64,000 nucleotides of DNA from Hoplostethus atlanticus (GCA_034670405.1 JAXDDX010000004.1:3020001-3084000); one strand, 5' to 3'. Positions 34,917-47,719 are shown, counted from the first letter of the stretch. The notes: generated by a model from the letters alone, not told the origin. A program made the numbers and translations.

Positions 34917-36185
34917 TTGCTCAGTGATCCAAAATTTATATATTTATATTTTATTTCTGAATTTAAACTTTTTTATTCAATTAATAAAACACCTGATATA
35001 TCTCCTTCTATCTTATGGGAAACAAGCAAAGTATATGCTCGAGGACTGATTATTTCCTATGTTAAAAGCAAACAACGGAAATCACTTGCATCTCAGAGAG
35101 AATTAGAACTACAGCTCAATGATATGGAGAAGGAATATGCTAAAAATCAAAGGTCAATCTGAAGATAATGCTGTCCACCAGAGCATCTCTTGATTTCCTT
35201 CTTACTCACAAGGCTGAACAAAGTATTAGATTTGCAAGGCAAAGAATAAAATCTCTAAATATTGTGCAGCTATCTCAATAAAAGAAGCTAAATAGTGTGG
35301 TTGTTAGCCTAGATAGGATGGGTTTTCCCTTTGGGGTGGTCACTGAATTATGACTAACGTGAGCCAGAGATGGATTATTGAAATATAATGTTCCTAGTTG
35401 GGATTTAGGGCCACTGGATCTCCAGAAGCATGGATTGATGATCCATGCCTGATGACCATCTGATCACACAGAGAGCCTAGACATATTCAGACTGGGTGAT
35501 ACTTTCATTATTTGAGTTAAATTACTATATGATAAGCCATTAACTCGTCATTACTTTTCGCAGTGGCTATCGAAACCATTAGCAGAGGATATTTTCTGCA
35601 ACGCCTCAATTTCTGGCATCTCAAATAACGGAAAATATCACAAAATCGCACTATATGCTGATGATGTTTTGCTTTTTCCCACCAATCCGGAACTATCTAT
35701 ACCAATAGTTCTGGATGTAATAAATCAATTCAGTGAGCTTTCAGGTTACAAAATACATTTTTCTAAGTCATTTTCTAAGAGGCCATGCCCTTAGACAGTT
35801 TATGTAGTATGACCCCCCCCCCCCTCCTTCTGTCCCTTCAAATGGTCATCCCAAGGTCTCAAATTTGGTTACCCCAGAGCAACAACTGTTTAAAGCAAAC
35901 TTTAAGCCACTACTAAAACAAATATGTGATGGAGAGATAGAGAGATAGGCATCATTACCACAGCTGGTGTAGCAGCTTTATTTGAAATAAAAAGAGAGCA
36001 CGATTAAAATGGACGAAAATGCAGATGTTGCTAGGAAAAGGAGGTTTAGCTGTGTGATCAAGCTTTATCAATTGGCTGGCGCAACTTCGCTTCATTGTGG
36101 AATGGATAAAAATCCTGATAAAATTATCCTGATTCAGTATGGTTGGATCTGGAATCATTTAATTTTAAGGGCAACATTGCTAATA
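34917..36185 (+). mobile_element. Degenerate L1/Tx1-like LINE ORF2 remnant
   Basis: The translated pieces follow the order of an L1-type ORF2. First is the linker between endonuclease and reverse transcriptase: ILWETSKVYARGLIISYVKS from about 34995 to 35070, then a coiled basic stretch to about 35300. Next are reverse transcriptase pieces with the catalytic YADD at 35654-35665 and LSGYKIHFSKS after it. Last is a GGLAVPDFKLYY-type segment around 36030-36090. Stops and frame changes are frequent, the middle is replaced by an unrelated repeat (35319-35475), and much of the polymerase is missing. It cannot be active. The named motifs are seen after frame switching; the family assignment is from knowledge of fish L1-like elements. 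Confidence 0.8.
35319..35475 (+). repeat. Dispersed ~150-bp repeat, copy B, inside the LINE remnant
   Basis: The longer copy of the repeat at 33261-33394, same orientation. It separates the linker part of the LINE remnant from the reverse transcriptase part. It may have inserted into the LINE, or may be a separate scrap between two LINE fragments. Confidence 0.85.
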
Positions 36186-36696
36186 TAATTATTAGCACAA
36201 TATTGCATGGCAGTCAATAAGATATAGAAGGACGATCAAAGACTCTGTCTTCCCTCGTTCCCTCTGCCCACAATAAAGATATCTTGCACCAAAAAAAATA
36301 TGTAAATTATGAAAGTCTTGGGTTTGGAGTGTAGGAGTTTCATCTCTCGGTCTCTCTCTGTCTCTCTCTGTCCATGTCCAACTCTCAGCAGGAACCCTCT
36401 GGAACAATCCACAGTCCCAGTAACAGGATCTGGAGAGGTAGGGCCTGAACTCCAGGCAGCAAAAACAATCATCTGGCTTCTACTGGGAGTTAGGAGCAGG
36501 ACCTCCGCCAATAATAACAACTCTCTCATCAACCAGGAGAGAGAGAGAGAGAGAAAGAGGGTAGAGGGAGTAAAAGTGTTTATCTCTTGTGTGGTGTGTA
36601 GGTGGATATGAGCCTTTTCTGCGATGCCTCACTTAGGACTGAAACAGCGGAGTTTGTGCGACCACAAACCCAGCCTCATGACCTTTTGTTCTAATG

Positions 36697-36697
<1 letters not shown>

Positions 36698-36729
<32 letters not shown>
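36698..36729. repeat. (AC)n microsatellite
   Basis: A perfect AC array of about 16 units. It produces the Thr-His repeat in the frames that cross it. Confidence 0.96.
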
Positions 36730-36731
<2 letters not shown>

Positions 36732-37270
36732 TACCCACATAAACTGTCAAACTATAACTGCACCAACCTCAGATGCCTCTCACTGCCACCAACACAACAC
36801 CTCCATCACAGACATACACACACACACGCACACAACGGTGAATGCTATAAAGCACGTAGCTTCTCCTCTACTGGTACTGTGAGGTTCACCATAGGATTGT
36901 ATCCACCCCACACGACATCACACACCTCACACCATCCTACACCCCAGACAACCACGAGCTTATTAGTCTGTCAATATCATAAAAGGGACGGTCAACATGA
37001 CACGCAGGTTGTAAAAAGCCACGAAAACACTGCTGTGTTTAGTTAAATCACCGTGCAGCATTTGTGGACCGTGTCCTGCTCCCGCCTCAGTCTTTCTTGA
37101 ATATACAATTGTTTTGGAAATGATGAAGTGGAAATATAAAGAGTGGATAGCGACACACACTCCCCGCACACAAAGAGAAAAACAAACACAGACGCAATCA
37201 AGCAAACAAATTCAGGGAGATCCTGTTTTCCTCTGAAGCTCTTATTCTAAAAATAGTTTGTGTATGTTTA

Positions 37271-37288
37271 TGTGTGTGTGTGTGTGTG

Positions 37289-37326
<38 letters not shown>
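37271..37326. repeat. (TG)n microsatellite
   Basis: About 28 TG units with a single C interruption at about 37295. Confidence 0.97.
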
Positions 37327-37327
<1 letters not shown>

Positions 37328-37449
37328 TTTCAGTTCTACTAAAGGGATTAGGGAGGCCTGTCTTATAATATATTCCGTCTGGCTTCCCCTGAGGCCTGCT
37401 GGTGAGGACAGATCCCTGTTGGAGACTGACTCTGTCTGCCTATGAATCA

Positions 37450-37453
<4 letters not shown>

Positions 37454-37484
<31 letters not shown>
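37454..37484. repeat. (GT)n microsatellite
   Basis: About 15 GT units, followed by imperfect TGTATG-type sequence to about 37550. Confidence 0.95.
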
Positions 37485-37485
<1 letters not shown>

Positions 37486-37829
37486 ATGAGTGTGTGTATA
37501 TGTGTGTATGTGCTCTTGCGTGTTTGTATGTGTCTGTGTTTGTGTCTGCCTCACTGTCCATCTCATCCCCATCCGCTCTCTGCCTTATCGTCATTTTCTG
37601 CCTGACAACTGCTGCCCTCCTGGACACCGCCCATAGGCTCTCATAATTGACATGACCTACATTAGTGTGCAACATTCTGCAGACTAAGTTCACATCACAC
37701 CACCGATGTTGTTTGCACCTATTTATAAAAAGGATTGCTCCGGTCCCCAGTTCTGATTGGCTGAGTCACACCTGTCACTGTGTAACTCATACCAGTACTA
37801 ATGTCATTTAGCACTGTTCAGAATCACAT

Positions 37830-37930
37830 TTAAAGCTGCACTTGCCAACTTTGCCCTTTAGTGTCCCCAAGTGGCAGCGAGAGATAACAGTTTTTTAACT
37901 GAATTTTTGAAAGTTTGAAGGACTTCATTA
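37830..37930 (+). mobile_element. TTAA-type repeat, left end of a truncated copy
   Basis: It begins TTAAAGCTGCACTTGCCAAC. Over the first 60-odd bases it aligns with the reverse complement of 48480-48545, ending in the shared stretch CAAGTGGCAGCGAGAGATAACAG versus CAAATGGCAACAAGAGGTAACAG. The far end was not found, so the copy looks truncated or too diverged beyond about 37930. Confidence 0.55.
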
Positions 37931-38139
37931 CCCCCTTCATCACTAAACTGCGCACTCCTCAGTCCGATATTTCTTCTTCTTAGTGGCTGGCATGGGTGGT
38001 CATGGTGTAAAACGTTTTTTGGCAGCAGGTTCAGATGTTGTTGGTGAGTTCGGCTTTCTCTGGACAGAATGAGTGGTTTCAAGTCGTCACCATACCCAAT
38101 ACCTGAAATTAATTTGGACAATTAATGTTAAGGTGATGT

Positions 38140-38880
38140 GTGGGGTCTCAATTATTATCAATCCAGTAGACTTAAGATTCCTTTTATAAAAGCAATAAAC
38201 TCTATTCTGTGCACCGTAACACAGGGTTTCAGTCCACTTTGTGTCACTCTTACGTTCTCAAATCACTGTAGAGCATGGCCGCTCATGGCTTTCTGCTTAA
38301 CTATAGCAAAGCAAAGAAATCCTGACTGGGAGAGCAGTTCAGCAGTTCAGCAGGTCAGAGTGGCAGTGGTAGAACTGGGTGGTGCTGCGAAGTGTGTGTG
38401 CTTGTATGTGGTGTGTGTACATGCCTGTGTTTGCACGCCCCTTGCACAGACAAGTGTGACCCAGTTTACATGCATCCTCCTGCGACAAGTCTCAGAAAGC
38501 CTGTTATCTCCTCTCAGCATCTGCGGGGTCTCTGATGGTGGGGTGAAGTCTGAGGTTGTTCCTGTGTTCCCACGTCGTCTCAGCACCGACCTGTTGACCT
38601 GACGTTGACTCTGACGCTCCAAAGCTGCAATCTCACGGTTGAAGATCCAAGTAGTCCATACAGTAATGTTTATCATGAGTCATAGGCATGTGCAGCTGCC
38701 GGGCTGTGCTAAAGCATCACATTGTAATAAGGTCACAATGACTAAATGAATAAATGTACAGGAATTCGTCTTGGTTATGTTGGTGCAGAAACTTACACCT
38801 CGCTTATTGACACTCTGACACACATGCAGTAGGTTAGAGTTAAAGTGATAGACCTGCAATGCATTTAAGCAGTATACCAC
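38140..38880. other. Intergenic, nothing recognised
   Basis: No coding signal, repeat family or RNA gene was identified in this interval. Confidence 0.5.
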
Positions 38881-38889
38881 CATAACATG

Positions 38890-39000
38890 TTTGTTGTCCT
38901 TTTCTCTCTATTTTATTGTAATCTTGGTTGTGTTTTTATCCTTTGTGATTTTTAGGTAAAGCGTCTGTGAGTACTTAGAAAAACGCTATACAAATAAAAT
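38890..39000 (+). mobile_element. 3' tail of a LINE or LINE-derived SINE
   Basis: The sequence GGTAAAGCGTCTGTGAGTAC, then TTAGAAAAACGCTATACAAATAAAATG, is the familiar 3' end of fish L2/Rex-type non-LTR elements. It runs straight into a TTTA array, as such tails do. No coding part remains. Confidence 0.6.
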
Positions 39001-39012
39001 GTATTATTTATT

Positions 39013-39060
<48 letters not shown>

Positions 39061-39120
39061 TGTATTATTTAGTTATTTATTATTTATTTATTTATTTATT
39101 TTAGTTATTTATTTCGTTAT
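38999..39120. repeat. (TTTA)n microsatellite
   Basis: A TTTA/TTA array of roughly 120 bp with interruptions, grown from the tail of the LINE fragment before it. Confidence 0.95.
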
Positions 39121-42100
39121 TTTTTAATCCACTCAGACCTGCTGTTTAACAAAGACAGAGCCTCGTCATACTCATACGGCTACCAATGGCCATACCCGAG
39201 GCAGGAGTGGATTGTGGATCCTGCTAAGAGTTGGAACGACACAGACCTTTCCTGTACAACACCTGGGGGCTGTTTCTGGTTCTTTCATAAGTTTCAGGTC
39301 ACGGTGTTCCAGTTATGTCCATGACTGCTGAGAGGATTTGTCACCACGGCAGGGACACATCCTGCCGGCTGATTGGCTGTAGCTCAGAGGACTCATAGTA
39401 TAATATTTTCACTGTGTCTGTCAATGAAACACTATCTGCCAATATCCTTTAGGCATAGATAGTCCTCAGCAGTGTCAATATTTACACAAAGGCTGCATCG
39501 GGGTTACCAATCCAAATCAACTGAAAATGAGTTAGATTGCTGCTTGGATTCACTTTCATCTATCATAAGCATGAATGTCACAATTAAATCTTAAGCTGTT
39601 TGAATGTAGTCAGAAAGTTCATGTGGAATATGAGTAAATTAGTTGCAACCTAAGAAAACAGATTCTTAGGTTGCATGTGAAACTAATCACTGATGTTGTT
39701 GGTACTTGCACCACTTCAGGAGGTTGAAATAAAATGTAGTGAAGAAAATGCATGTCTGTATACGCTCATTAAACCTTGCAAAGTGTATTGCAGGTCATTT
39801 TTTTTCTCTCCTTTTCTTTCTCTCTCTCTCTCTCTCGCTCTCTCTCCTTCCTTCCGAGCCTGCAGGGGCTGCCCAGGCTGTTTTGATTTCACAGCGGGTG
39901 AGTGGCAGCCTCGACCCCACCTGACCCCCAGCCCGGCTTCTGCTGATGTCAGCATCTTGCAGCAGATTGGAGCGTGGAGTTTTTAAACAAAGCCCCAGTC
40001 TCAGCCCTGAGGGGGCTCATCCACTCCGCTCCTTAAAGGGGCCGTACCAATTCAACTGGTGGTTGGGCCATGAAATATTTATGGCACACTTGCATCTCTT
40101 TAACGTTCTCATAGGAAGCATCTTGCCTGCCTGTGTTTTCCATTTCTATATCACTTGGTTGATCCTTACAGATTCGACTTGAGTTAGTTGCACCGCTGAT
40201 ATTTTGTTATGTATGGTGATTTGTTGCACAACTTGTTGCTAGTATCATCTCGAGGCAAAACACAAAACACAGGCTACACACGCGAGGAAAGAGAAAGAGA
40301 GCCTAGCTTGATGCAGTGCCTGGTCAGGATATCCTGCCATGCCCTCTCCCTGTCTGAATGAGCTCTCTGTGTAGGAAGAACAGACAGCGTTATGAAACCT
40401 ACTCATAACTTGTCCTCTTATCACCACTGTCTGTCTGCTCTCTCTCATCTTAGATACACTTCCCCATGCTAGACTCCACATTTATCAGATTTATTGGCCT
40501 TTTTTACACTACAAAGCCAGAGGCTTTGGCAAACGTTTTCTTCTGAATAATGCCTTATCATTGTTTAATCTGAGGGCTGAAAAAGCCAGCGGCTGGTACA
40601 GTGAAGGGCGGATGACCATGCCGTGAGTGAACTGCAAACCTGAAGCAATGCACGATCTGTGCAAGTTGTGTGTGCTTACAAGTGGGTGTTCTTTGCATGC
40701 TTCACTTCACGTCTGTGGTCAGCTCATGGTTGGAAAAATAGAAGAGAGCAACAGACACTGTTGGTGATTCATAACAGATATCAGTACATCAGATCTTGCA
40801 GAGTGGTATTTGAGAGTTTGACAGTTTGTACAGGAAAGTATCAGAACGAGTGACTGAACAAAGAGGACATCAGCTTAGTTAGGCCAATGTAAACATCCCA
40901 TACAAAAAGCCCTATACATCCAGATTCTACACACACACACACACACACATACACACTCACTCAAGTCATAGTGCTGGCATGTCGCCTGCACCTGACCCAA
41001 CTTTATTGCCCCAGTGTGCCCTCTTTGGCTGCATGTATTGTGTAAAAAGGTTTTGTGTGAACAGCTGGGTTGAAGACTCCAGGCTCCAGAGCCCAGTCAT
41101 CTAATATCTCCTGGCTGGCCCTGAGGTCTCCAGGCCTGGGGAAACACCATCCATAAAGAACATCTTATCTGGAATGGGCCCCCTCCACATTGTGCTGTTA
41201 ATAAAACACTGCAGAGGCTCTTTGACTGTATTCTAAATCCGACCCATATCTCAGATAACAACCCGAGGTCAAATTAGAAAACTAGAGTGAATTTGTGGAA
41301 CCTTTTCACTCCAACAACATAATCATCCAGGGCTCTGTTGCATGAGAAGCTGTTGTTTGTTTGGTGGGACCAACCTCCTACTTCTCCAAATAAAATCACA
41401 CATGATGAATAGGTTGTTTTATGGACAACTGTCCTTCTCACTTACCCACGCAACACAACAAGGCCTTCACTAATCTACGATAGCGTCAGAGTTATTTAGG
41501 GCTTTTGAATACAGAATGGAGTAGATTGGGCATATTAACCTCCACTTACTTTATGCCCTTTCTAATTCAATCTAGTCAGCCAGTGCATAAGTGCAATGCT
41601 AATGTTTCCCAGACCTCTGAAAATAATACAAGTATCAAAGAAGTCATTATCTAACACTGGCGCCACTGTCATAGCGCCCTGCTGACCATCCCATCATGAG
41701 ATTCCCATTAGTTTTTCATTAGAGCATTCTGGGTGAGTGTGCAGATCCATAACGTGAAGTGGAGGCGGGGTTACCGAGCAGCCATCGGCAGAGCATTAAG
41801 GTCAGAATACCTTCGCCCTCACATGAAGCCGTCTCTTTATTCCTCACTAATATTACTGAGCAGGTGTATGTTTGTAGCCTGTTGAGGATGTTAGTGCATT
41901 TAATCCTTGCCTTACACTTTTCAGTGGACTGTAATGATGAGACGGGTTCCTCTAGACTTGAAGGGTGTGTGGAAGTGGAACAACACTTGGATGTAAAGGA
42001 AATGCTAGCAACATAAAGGGACACTATACACACTGATACTGAAACCCTCAACTCTATCTTGACAAGAACGGTTGTAGCTCTCTCCTGTGCTACTATCTAT

Positions 42101-43351
42101 AGTTTCATGTAAGTACTCCCTCAAGCCTTTAATAACATATTCTTCTTTACAGTTAAGATGTGAAGGAGCTGTTGCGGTGGAAGGGAAGGATACACAGATA
42201 CACTTACACACAGGAGTTACTCAGCGCAACCACTGTTGTTTACAGTTGACCGCTGAGGTCCCCCACTGGAAGACTTGGGGTTTAAACTCCTTCCATGACA
42301 GTAGTCGTTGAGCGAGCGGAGTGACACTCGACCTTGTGGTCACAGGCTTGCTTTTGTAGCCTTGGGGCCACTGCTGCCCCATGTACAATGCATATCTCTT
42401 CTTCTGTCTCCGTCTGTCCTTCTCCCTCCTGGCATCCCTCCAGCGCCCAGAGCAGTCCTAATAGTCACAGGAGATGACTCCGTCTTCCAGACCAATCTCA
42501 GTGGAGTCTGGACGATTGTTGTAATCATAATGAGCTCCTTATGAAAGCAGAGCTTTCTTTCCTTGCCTCATTTTTACAACTGTACAGAGTCCAAAATCAA
42601 TTCCACCAGACGAGTTTTCCACCCCCAACAAGGTTAAGGAAGAGCAAAGGAAAGATTCTTATGAAGTTATTACTCTTTTCTTTTAAAAACACTATTTTAA
42701 CCTCAATGATGTTCTCCTTGAATCTCTGATACTTTGTGCCCTCTGTTCATGGGGCAATACCATACAGCTCAAAGGGGAACACAGAGGTGGAGGAGTGAGG
42801 GGTGAGGTGGTGAGTGGAGTTGAGGGGAGTTTGTGAGGGGGATGGGGTGGGCGTGGGGGAGGGAAGTTGCACTTGGCACAGGCCAGAGGAATCTGATCCA
42901 AGATCACGAACGTGCCTTTGACAATAACACAGAGTCAAATGGATCATTTCAGGATACAGGGACATTGAGTTCCCCTGTACACTGATACTGCTATTGTAAA
43001 GCTGGACTGTCTCACCTTACACTCACTACAGTTTTGCAATGGTGCTCAATGAATCTGCACACGTCCCATTTTCAGTTTCACTCCACTGGGGGGATTCTGA
43101 TGAGTTGGAAGTTGCATGAGACTTGAGAACTTGACTTGGCTGCCATATCCTGATCCATAAGACTATAAACTGTATGTACTTTCTCAGATTTGTACCTTCT
43201 CCCCTGCTGCTGTGATGTTTTATGGGCTCAGTAAGCTGCTCTTAAAACAGCCTGTCATCGTCTGAGCACAATTAAAATAATAAGCATCTAATATTGAGAG
43301 TCATTACAAGGGGGCTCTTAAATGACAGAGCCGGTAACCACAATGTGACTC

Positions 43352-43354
<3 letters not shown>

Positions 43355-43384
<30 letters not shown>
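43355..43384. repeat. (AC)n microsatellite
   Basis: About 15 AC units in intergenic DNA. Confidence 0.95.
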
Positions 43385-43386
<2 letters not shown>

Positions 43387-43893
43387 ATACACACACGCGG
43401 GAGTAATTAAATCTCCCAGCTCAGTATAGTGAACAGTCCTACTGCTAGATTCATGTCCTGACATGTTCCCTGACCTCAGCATGAAGGGAAGCAGCTTGGG
43501 GCATGATTGCACACTTTAATAAGTTGGATCTGTGACTTAGTGTATGGGCTACAACGTGCTGCTGGCGGCATTTCATTTGAGTGTTTTCACACGAAAAGTC
43601 TAATTTTTGAAATGTATCTTACCTTTAATAAAGTTTCAAACAGATACAACTTTTGCGAGGGGATTGGTGATTGACATAAGCTGCTTTTGAAATAAGCTTT
43701 TTTCCTTTTTGGTGCTTGTGTTGCCCTTTCCTCCAGCTCCAGCACAATGTGCAACATGAAAGCCAGCCACTTCAGAGAGCTTGTTGAGCTTTCAACTTCA
43801 ACATGCGCCTCCTGAGACCTCCACTCACTGTCAGAGCCCTCAGAACAAAGCACACCATCCACACGGCTGCTGCTGGAAACAGTGGGCTGCAGC

Positions 43894-43924
<31 letters not shown>

Positions 43925-44280
43925 GGAGAGATAGTTGGTGGGGAGGGCATAACGCATTAATGCATGGAGATATTGTTTCATAAGGTTGCTGTTTATCCTT
44001 GTTTGGCTTCCAACTTGACTGGCAAAGTTACTAGTAAAGTCACGTTGCCTTGGATGGCTGTGTTACTGTGCAATTACCATTACACACAGTGTGTTAGTCA
44101 TGGAGTTCATGAGAAATTACATCAAATACGAGGTTTATCCTGTCAACATGGACTGAAAACTCATGGTATTGCAATAATGCATTGTATTACAAAGTACAAC
44201 AACTAGGCCTCGACGAGTGTGAACTGTATCAACTGTTGTGTTTGCGAATGAACCAACTAACTAACATCATTAATGTAATT

Positions 44281-44282
<2 letters not shown>

Positions 44283-44313
<31 letters not shown>
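44283..44313. repeat. (GT)n microsatellite
   Basis: About 15 GT units in intergenic DNA. Confidence 0.95.
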
Positions 44314-44318
<5 letters not shown>

Positions 44319-46014
44319 GGCATGTGATGTGTGGCCTGATGCTCCGGGGCCTTGGGGGGTTTTTGATTTAAACATACACACACACCATGACAAAAACACA
44401 GAATGACACTTTCAGAAGGACACACAGTCCCTCAGGACCACTTCCTCACATTTCAACACTATACGTGTAGCAATGCAAATCTGCGAGTACGAACCCAGAA
44501 GCAAGTACTCACTCATGCACACAGACATAAATAACATGCAATGTATATAATCAAGTGCCCTTTGTTTAGTTTTCCTTCACATCATTGTCAGCAGTTCTGT
44601 CGGTCTATTGTTTGTACAAACTGCAAATCATATCCTGAAATGCAACTCAATCTGTGGGTAATGTGGATCGGCAGGAAAGGAAAATACTACGGCGAAGGTT
44701 GAAAGCAGAAATGACTCAGAGGATTATGAACACACCTAACTAGGGCAGAATTCATGCTCATTTAATTTTTCTCTTCCTTTTATGTTGTCCTTGGCTCGGA
44801 CGCAAACACATCTTCAAAGAGGGCAGTTGACCCATGTCCTGCTCCCTTCCACCCACCCACATAAACACGAGTCACCCTGTACCCCTGGCCAACACACTTT
44901 TTGTTTTGTTTGTAAATCTGAAGATGGACACATCAAAGCCCTTTGTTGGCGAGCGTGACCTGGCCTGACCGCTATGCCTGGAACCCAAACCGCCACTTTA
45001 AACAAGCAGCCTCCAAGCTATGACTTTGGTCACCTGTCTCACCACAGCCTGGGAGGGGGGGGGGGGGGCGATGGAGAGGAGGTGGAGCTGGGAGAAGGTG
45101 GTCTCTCTTTTTTTTCCTCTTCTCACACACCTGCGGTTTCCTTTGCACTCCTCGGGTTCCTGTCCTCCTGTCTCTTCTCATACATGTAGTCCTCTTCTCA
45201 CCTCTTTTCTCCCCTCCCTCTTCCATCCCCCTCCTCCATCCCTCTCTCCTCGCCTCATCTGGGCAGCATTAGCGGGGTCGGTGTCACGCATGGCTCTGAT
45301 AGGCGAGCAGCAGTGTGGAGACATGCAAAGTGTGCCAGTGGAAAATTCTCCCCTCTACCCTAAACCCCAAGCCCCAAACCCAGACCACAACAATACTGCC
45401 ACCTGGCTCTGCTTGGACTGGAAGACTGAGGGGCTGTCCAAGAAAGAGAGAGAGAGACATAGACAGAGAGAGAGAGAGATGCACGACTTTGCCGAATACA
45501 GAGTGCTGTGAGTGGTGGAGGGAGCTGAAAGGAGGCGGGTCCCGACCTGTCACTCAGGTTGATGCATTAATCTGTTGACAAGTCCAGCTGCTCCCCCAGC
45601 TCAAGCCTTCCCAGAGAGGCTCTGCTCACAGCAAATTGGCCGTCCTCTCCAGTCAGAGCTGGCTGACTCAGATCTATGGGCTTAGCTGTTACCTGAGGCA
45701 AGGCAGGCCAAGAGGCCGCCTCCCTTCCAGCCCGCTTCCCTAAATTATAGCCCTGCTTGGCTCATAGCGCCCGAGGCCATGTGTGTACAAATGCTCACTG
45801 CTGTACACACTTGCTGTACACACATACATGCACACACACACACATACACTGAAAAACAGAGAGAGAAAGAAAGAGAGAGAGAGGGCCTTTTTTTTCGTCC
45901 ACTTATCTTCGAACAGAGTGTCCTAGATTAGCAGTTCCAGTGGCCTTGGACGTCCTCCCCTGAGACAAAGCTGTATGCTGTAATTATCCTGTAATGGCTG
46001 CTAGCAGTAAATGC

Positions 46015-46086
46015 TACACTGTCAGAAAAAAAGGTACAGCCCCAGCAACAAACGCAACAACTCTGTACCTTTTTTCTGAGAGTGTA
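46015..46086. mobile_element. 72-bp palindromic MITE-like element
   Basis: The arms TACACTGTCAGAAAAAAAGG and its partner CCTTTTTTCTGAGAGTGTA pair over about 24 bp with one mismatch and one length difference, around a loop of about 24 bp. The structure is that of a very short nonautonomous DNA transposon. A similar AGAAAAAAGGTACA arm is common in fish genomes, from memory. The element encodes nothing. Confidence 0.65.
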
Positions 46087-46561
46087 CTGAGAGTGTACTC
46101 CAGAGAGAGGCCTCTGGGCATTCCCACACACTGCCCACTAACTGTACAGCAACAACTGTTGTCCAGACTCTGAGGAAGCACAATGTGTGTAAAGCATGAG
46201 TGGATTGTAGAATAGATGGTGGTCTTTATCTATTCCTGATGTGTTTTCCCACCGATATGTCTCACAATATTACATTTTTTTACTCTGTAATGTCTTGTCT
46301 CTGGGTTGGAACTGCACTTGTGGAGTGATTTTAGCAAATACTAATATCATTCTGGTTTCTAAAATGAACGACAATAAAGTCAAATAAAGTTTTGCCTTTA
46401 TTTATTTTGTGTTACAGGAGAAAGGAGGTGTGACGTAGATTTAAGCTGAACATCATAATTGTCTGTGTCTGTCTCAGTCTGTTTCTAAATGAAGGGTATT
46501 GTCTAGATGATGCTTGAATTTTTTTTGTGTCTCATGATCAAGTCAAATACATATAGGATAA

Positions 46562-46800
46562 TTGGTTAACATGGTGAGCAGTGGGCCCTGGGACAGCTGC
46601 AGCCCATCAGCAATTATCCTGGTGGCCTACAAAAGGAGCAGGGAAGACCACACAAGAGCTCACAGCACATCTGACCCGAGTCACAGAGCCACTACTTCTG
46701 AAATGCCCCCAGGAAGGGCCCAGATCCTTGCTCCCTTCCTCAGTGGCGTGGCCCAGCAGGTCTTCTACTCCCTGTCCACGGAAGAAGCCTGGGAGTCCAA
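46562..46800 (+). mobile_element. Gag-like scrap of a retroelement (uncertain)
   Basis: One frame reads ILAPFLSGVAQQVFYSLSTEEA at about 46728-46793. This resembles the SCAN-like region of fish gypsy/retrovirus-type Gag proteins (pattern LxPxLSGxAQxxYxxL). It lies directly before the LINE fragment with no clear boundary. Only this short motif supports it, and the flanking residues look unrelated. Confidence 0.3.
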
Positions 46801-46802
46801 CT

Positions 46803-47715
46803 TGACAGGTTACACAACTGGATTGGCCTCTCTGGCTCGGTCCTAATTGGCTCAGGTCCTACTTAACTGTCCGGGACCGCTATATTGCATTAAGCAATTC
46901 TTTCTCAGAACGACAGTTTTAGGCCCCCTTCTATTCAATTTGTACATGCCATCTTCCACTTACATCTTCCACTTGCTGACATTATTAATAAATACAATTT
47001 CTTCTTTCATCAATACGCTGATGACACACAGATATACGTATATGTCGCTTGGGCTGGATGCCAAAAAATCAATTACCATATTACTACAGTGTGTTGATGA
47101 AATTACGTCTCAGAACTTCCTACAACAAAACAAAAGCAAGACTGAAATTCTGGTTATTGGAAACGAAACACAGAGGCAGAACGTATTGGTTCATCTTGAC
47201 TCTCAATTGTAAAAACCATGTCAAGAATCTCATCCTTGATAGTGATCTCTGTCTTGAGCACCACATCGGTAATATCTGTAAAACAGCATACTATGCGTAA
47301 CGTCTGTAGAGTTCGGATGCTGTCCCCAGCTGACTTGGAGAAACTTGTCCATGCCTTTGTGTCATCAAGACTTGACTACTGTAACTCTACCAAAGGTCTA
47401 CCAAAAGACTCCATGGCATCTCTACAACTCCAGGGTTCTCACTCTGGAACTCTCTTCCAGAAAACCTGATTCAATTGATACCTTTAAAAACAACATAAAA
47501 ACACACTTATTTAAACTGGCTTTTAAGTAGTTGATTGGCTCCTTCTGTGTTCTTTTTACTGCTCTCTCTAGCTGCTGCTTTACTCATTTAAATATTTTTA
47601 ATGTATTGTTGCTCTTTTGATCTTTTCATGTTTTATTGTTTAATCCCGTCTGTATTATTTTATTTTTATTGTTGTGAAGCACTTTGTGAACTTTGTCTGA
47701 AAAGCATTGACAGCA
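46803..47715 (+). mobile_element. L2/CR1-like LINE, 5'-truncated and decayed
   Basis: Frame-shifted translation follows the reverse transcriptase and C-terminal part of an L2/CR1-type LINE. It starts WIGLSGSVLNWLRSYL (about 46820-46866), then LGPLLFNLYM (46920-46950), then catalytic YADD with DTQIY after it (47014-47040). NFLQQNKSKTEILVIG follows (about 47112-47160), then HAFVSSRLDYCNS (about 47350-47390). The closing SIDTFKNNIKTHLFKLAFK is at about 47474-47527. A T-rich 3' end with GTGAAGCACTTTGTGAACTTTGTCTGAAAAG closes it. The 5' half is missing and several frameshifts and stops are present. Confidence 0.88.
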
Positions 47716-47719
47716 GAGA

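Larger units (their letters stand above)
36190..37825. other. Intergenic, microsatellite-rich
   Basis: No gene is seen. It holds CA/GT arrays at 36698-36729, 37271-37326 and 37454-37484 and a short GA run at 36537-36554. Open frames here are His/Thr or Val/Cys repeats from these arrays. Confidence 0.7.
39121..46010. other. Intergenic region
   Basis: No supported exon. CA/GT arrays lie at 40930-40949, 43355-43384 and 44283-44313, GA runs at 43906-43925, and G-runs at 45055-45068. A splice-acceptor-like site near 42440 is followed by a short frame that resembles nothing I know. Confidence 0.6.

Noticed and set aside
39185-39210. Shared word CCGAGGCAGGAGTGG with the reverse strand near 63420-63435
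   Set aside because: The match is only about 14-15 bp with unrelated flanks, which is compatible with chance in 64 kb.
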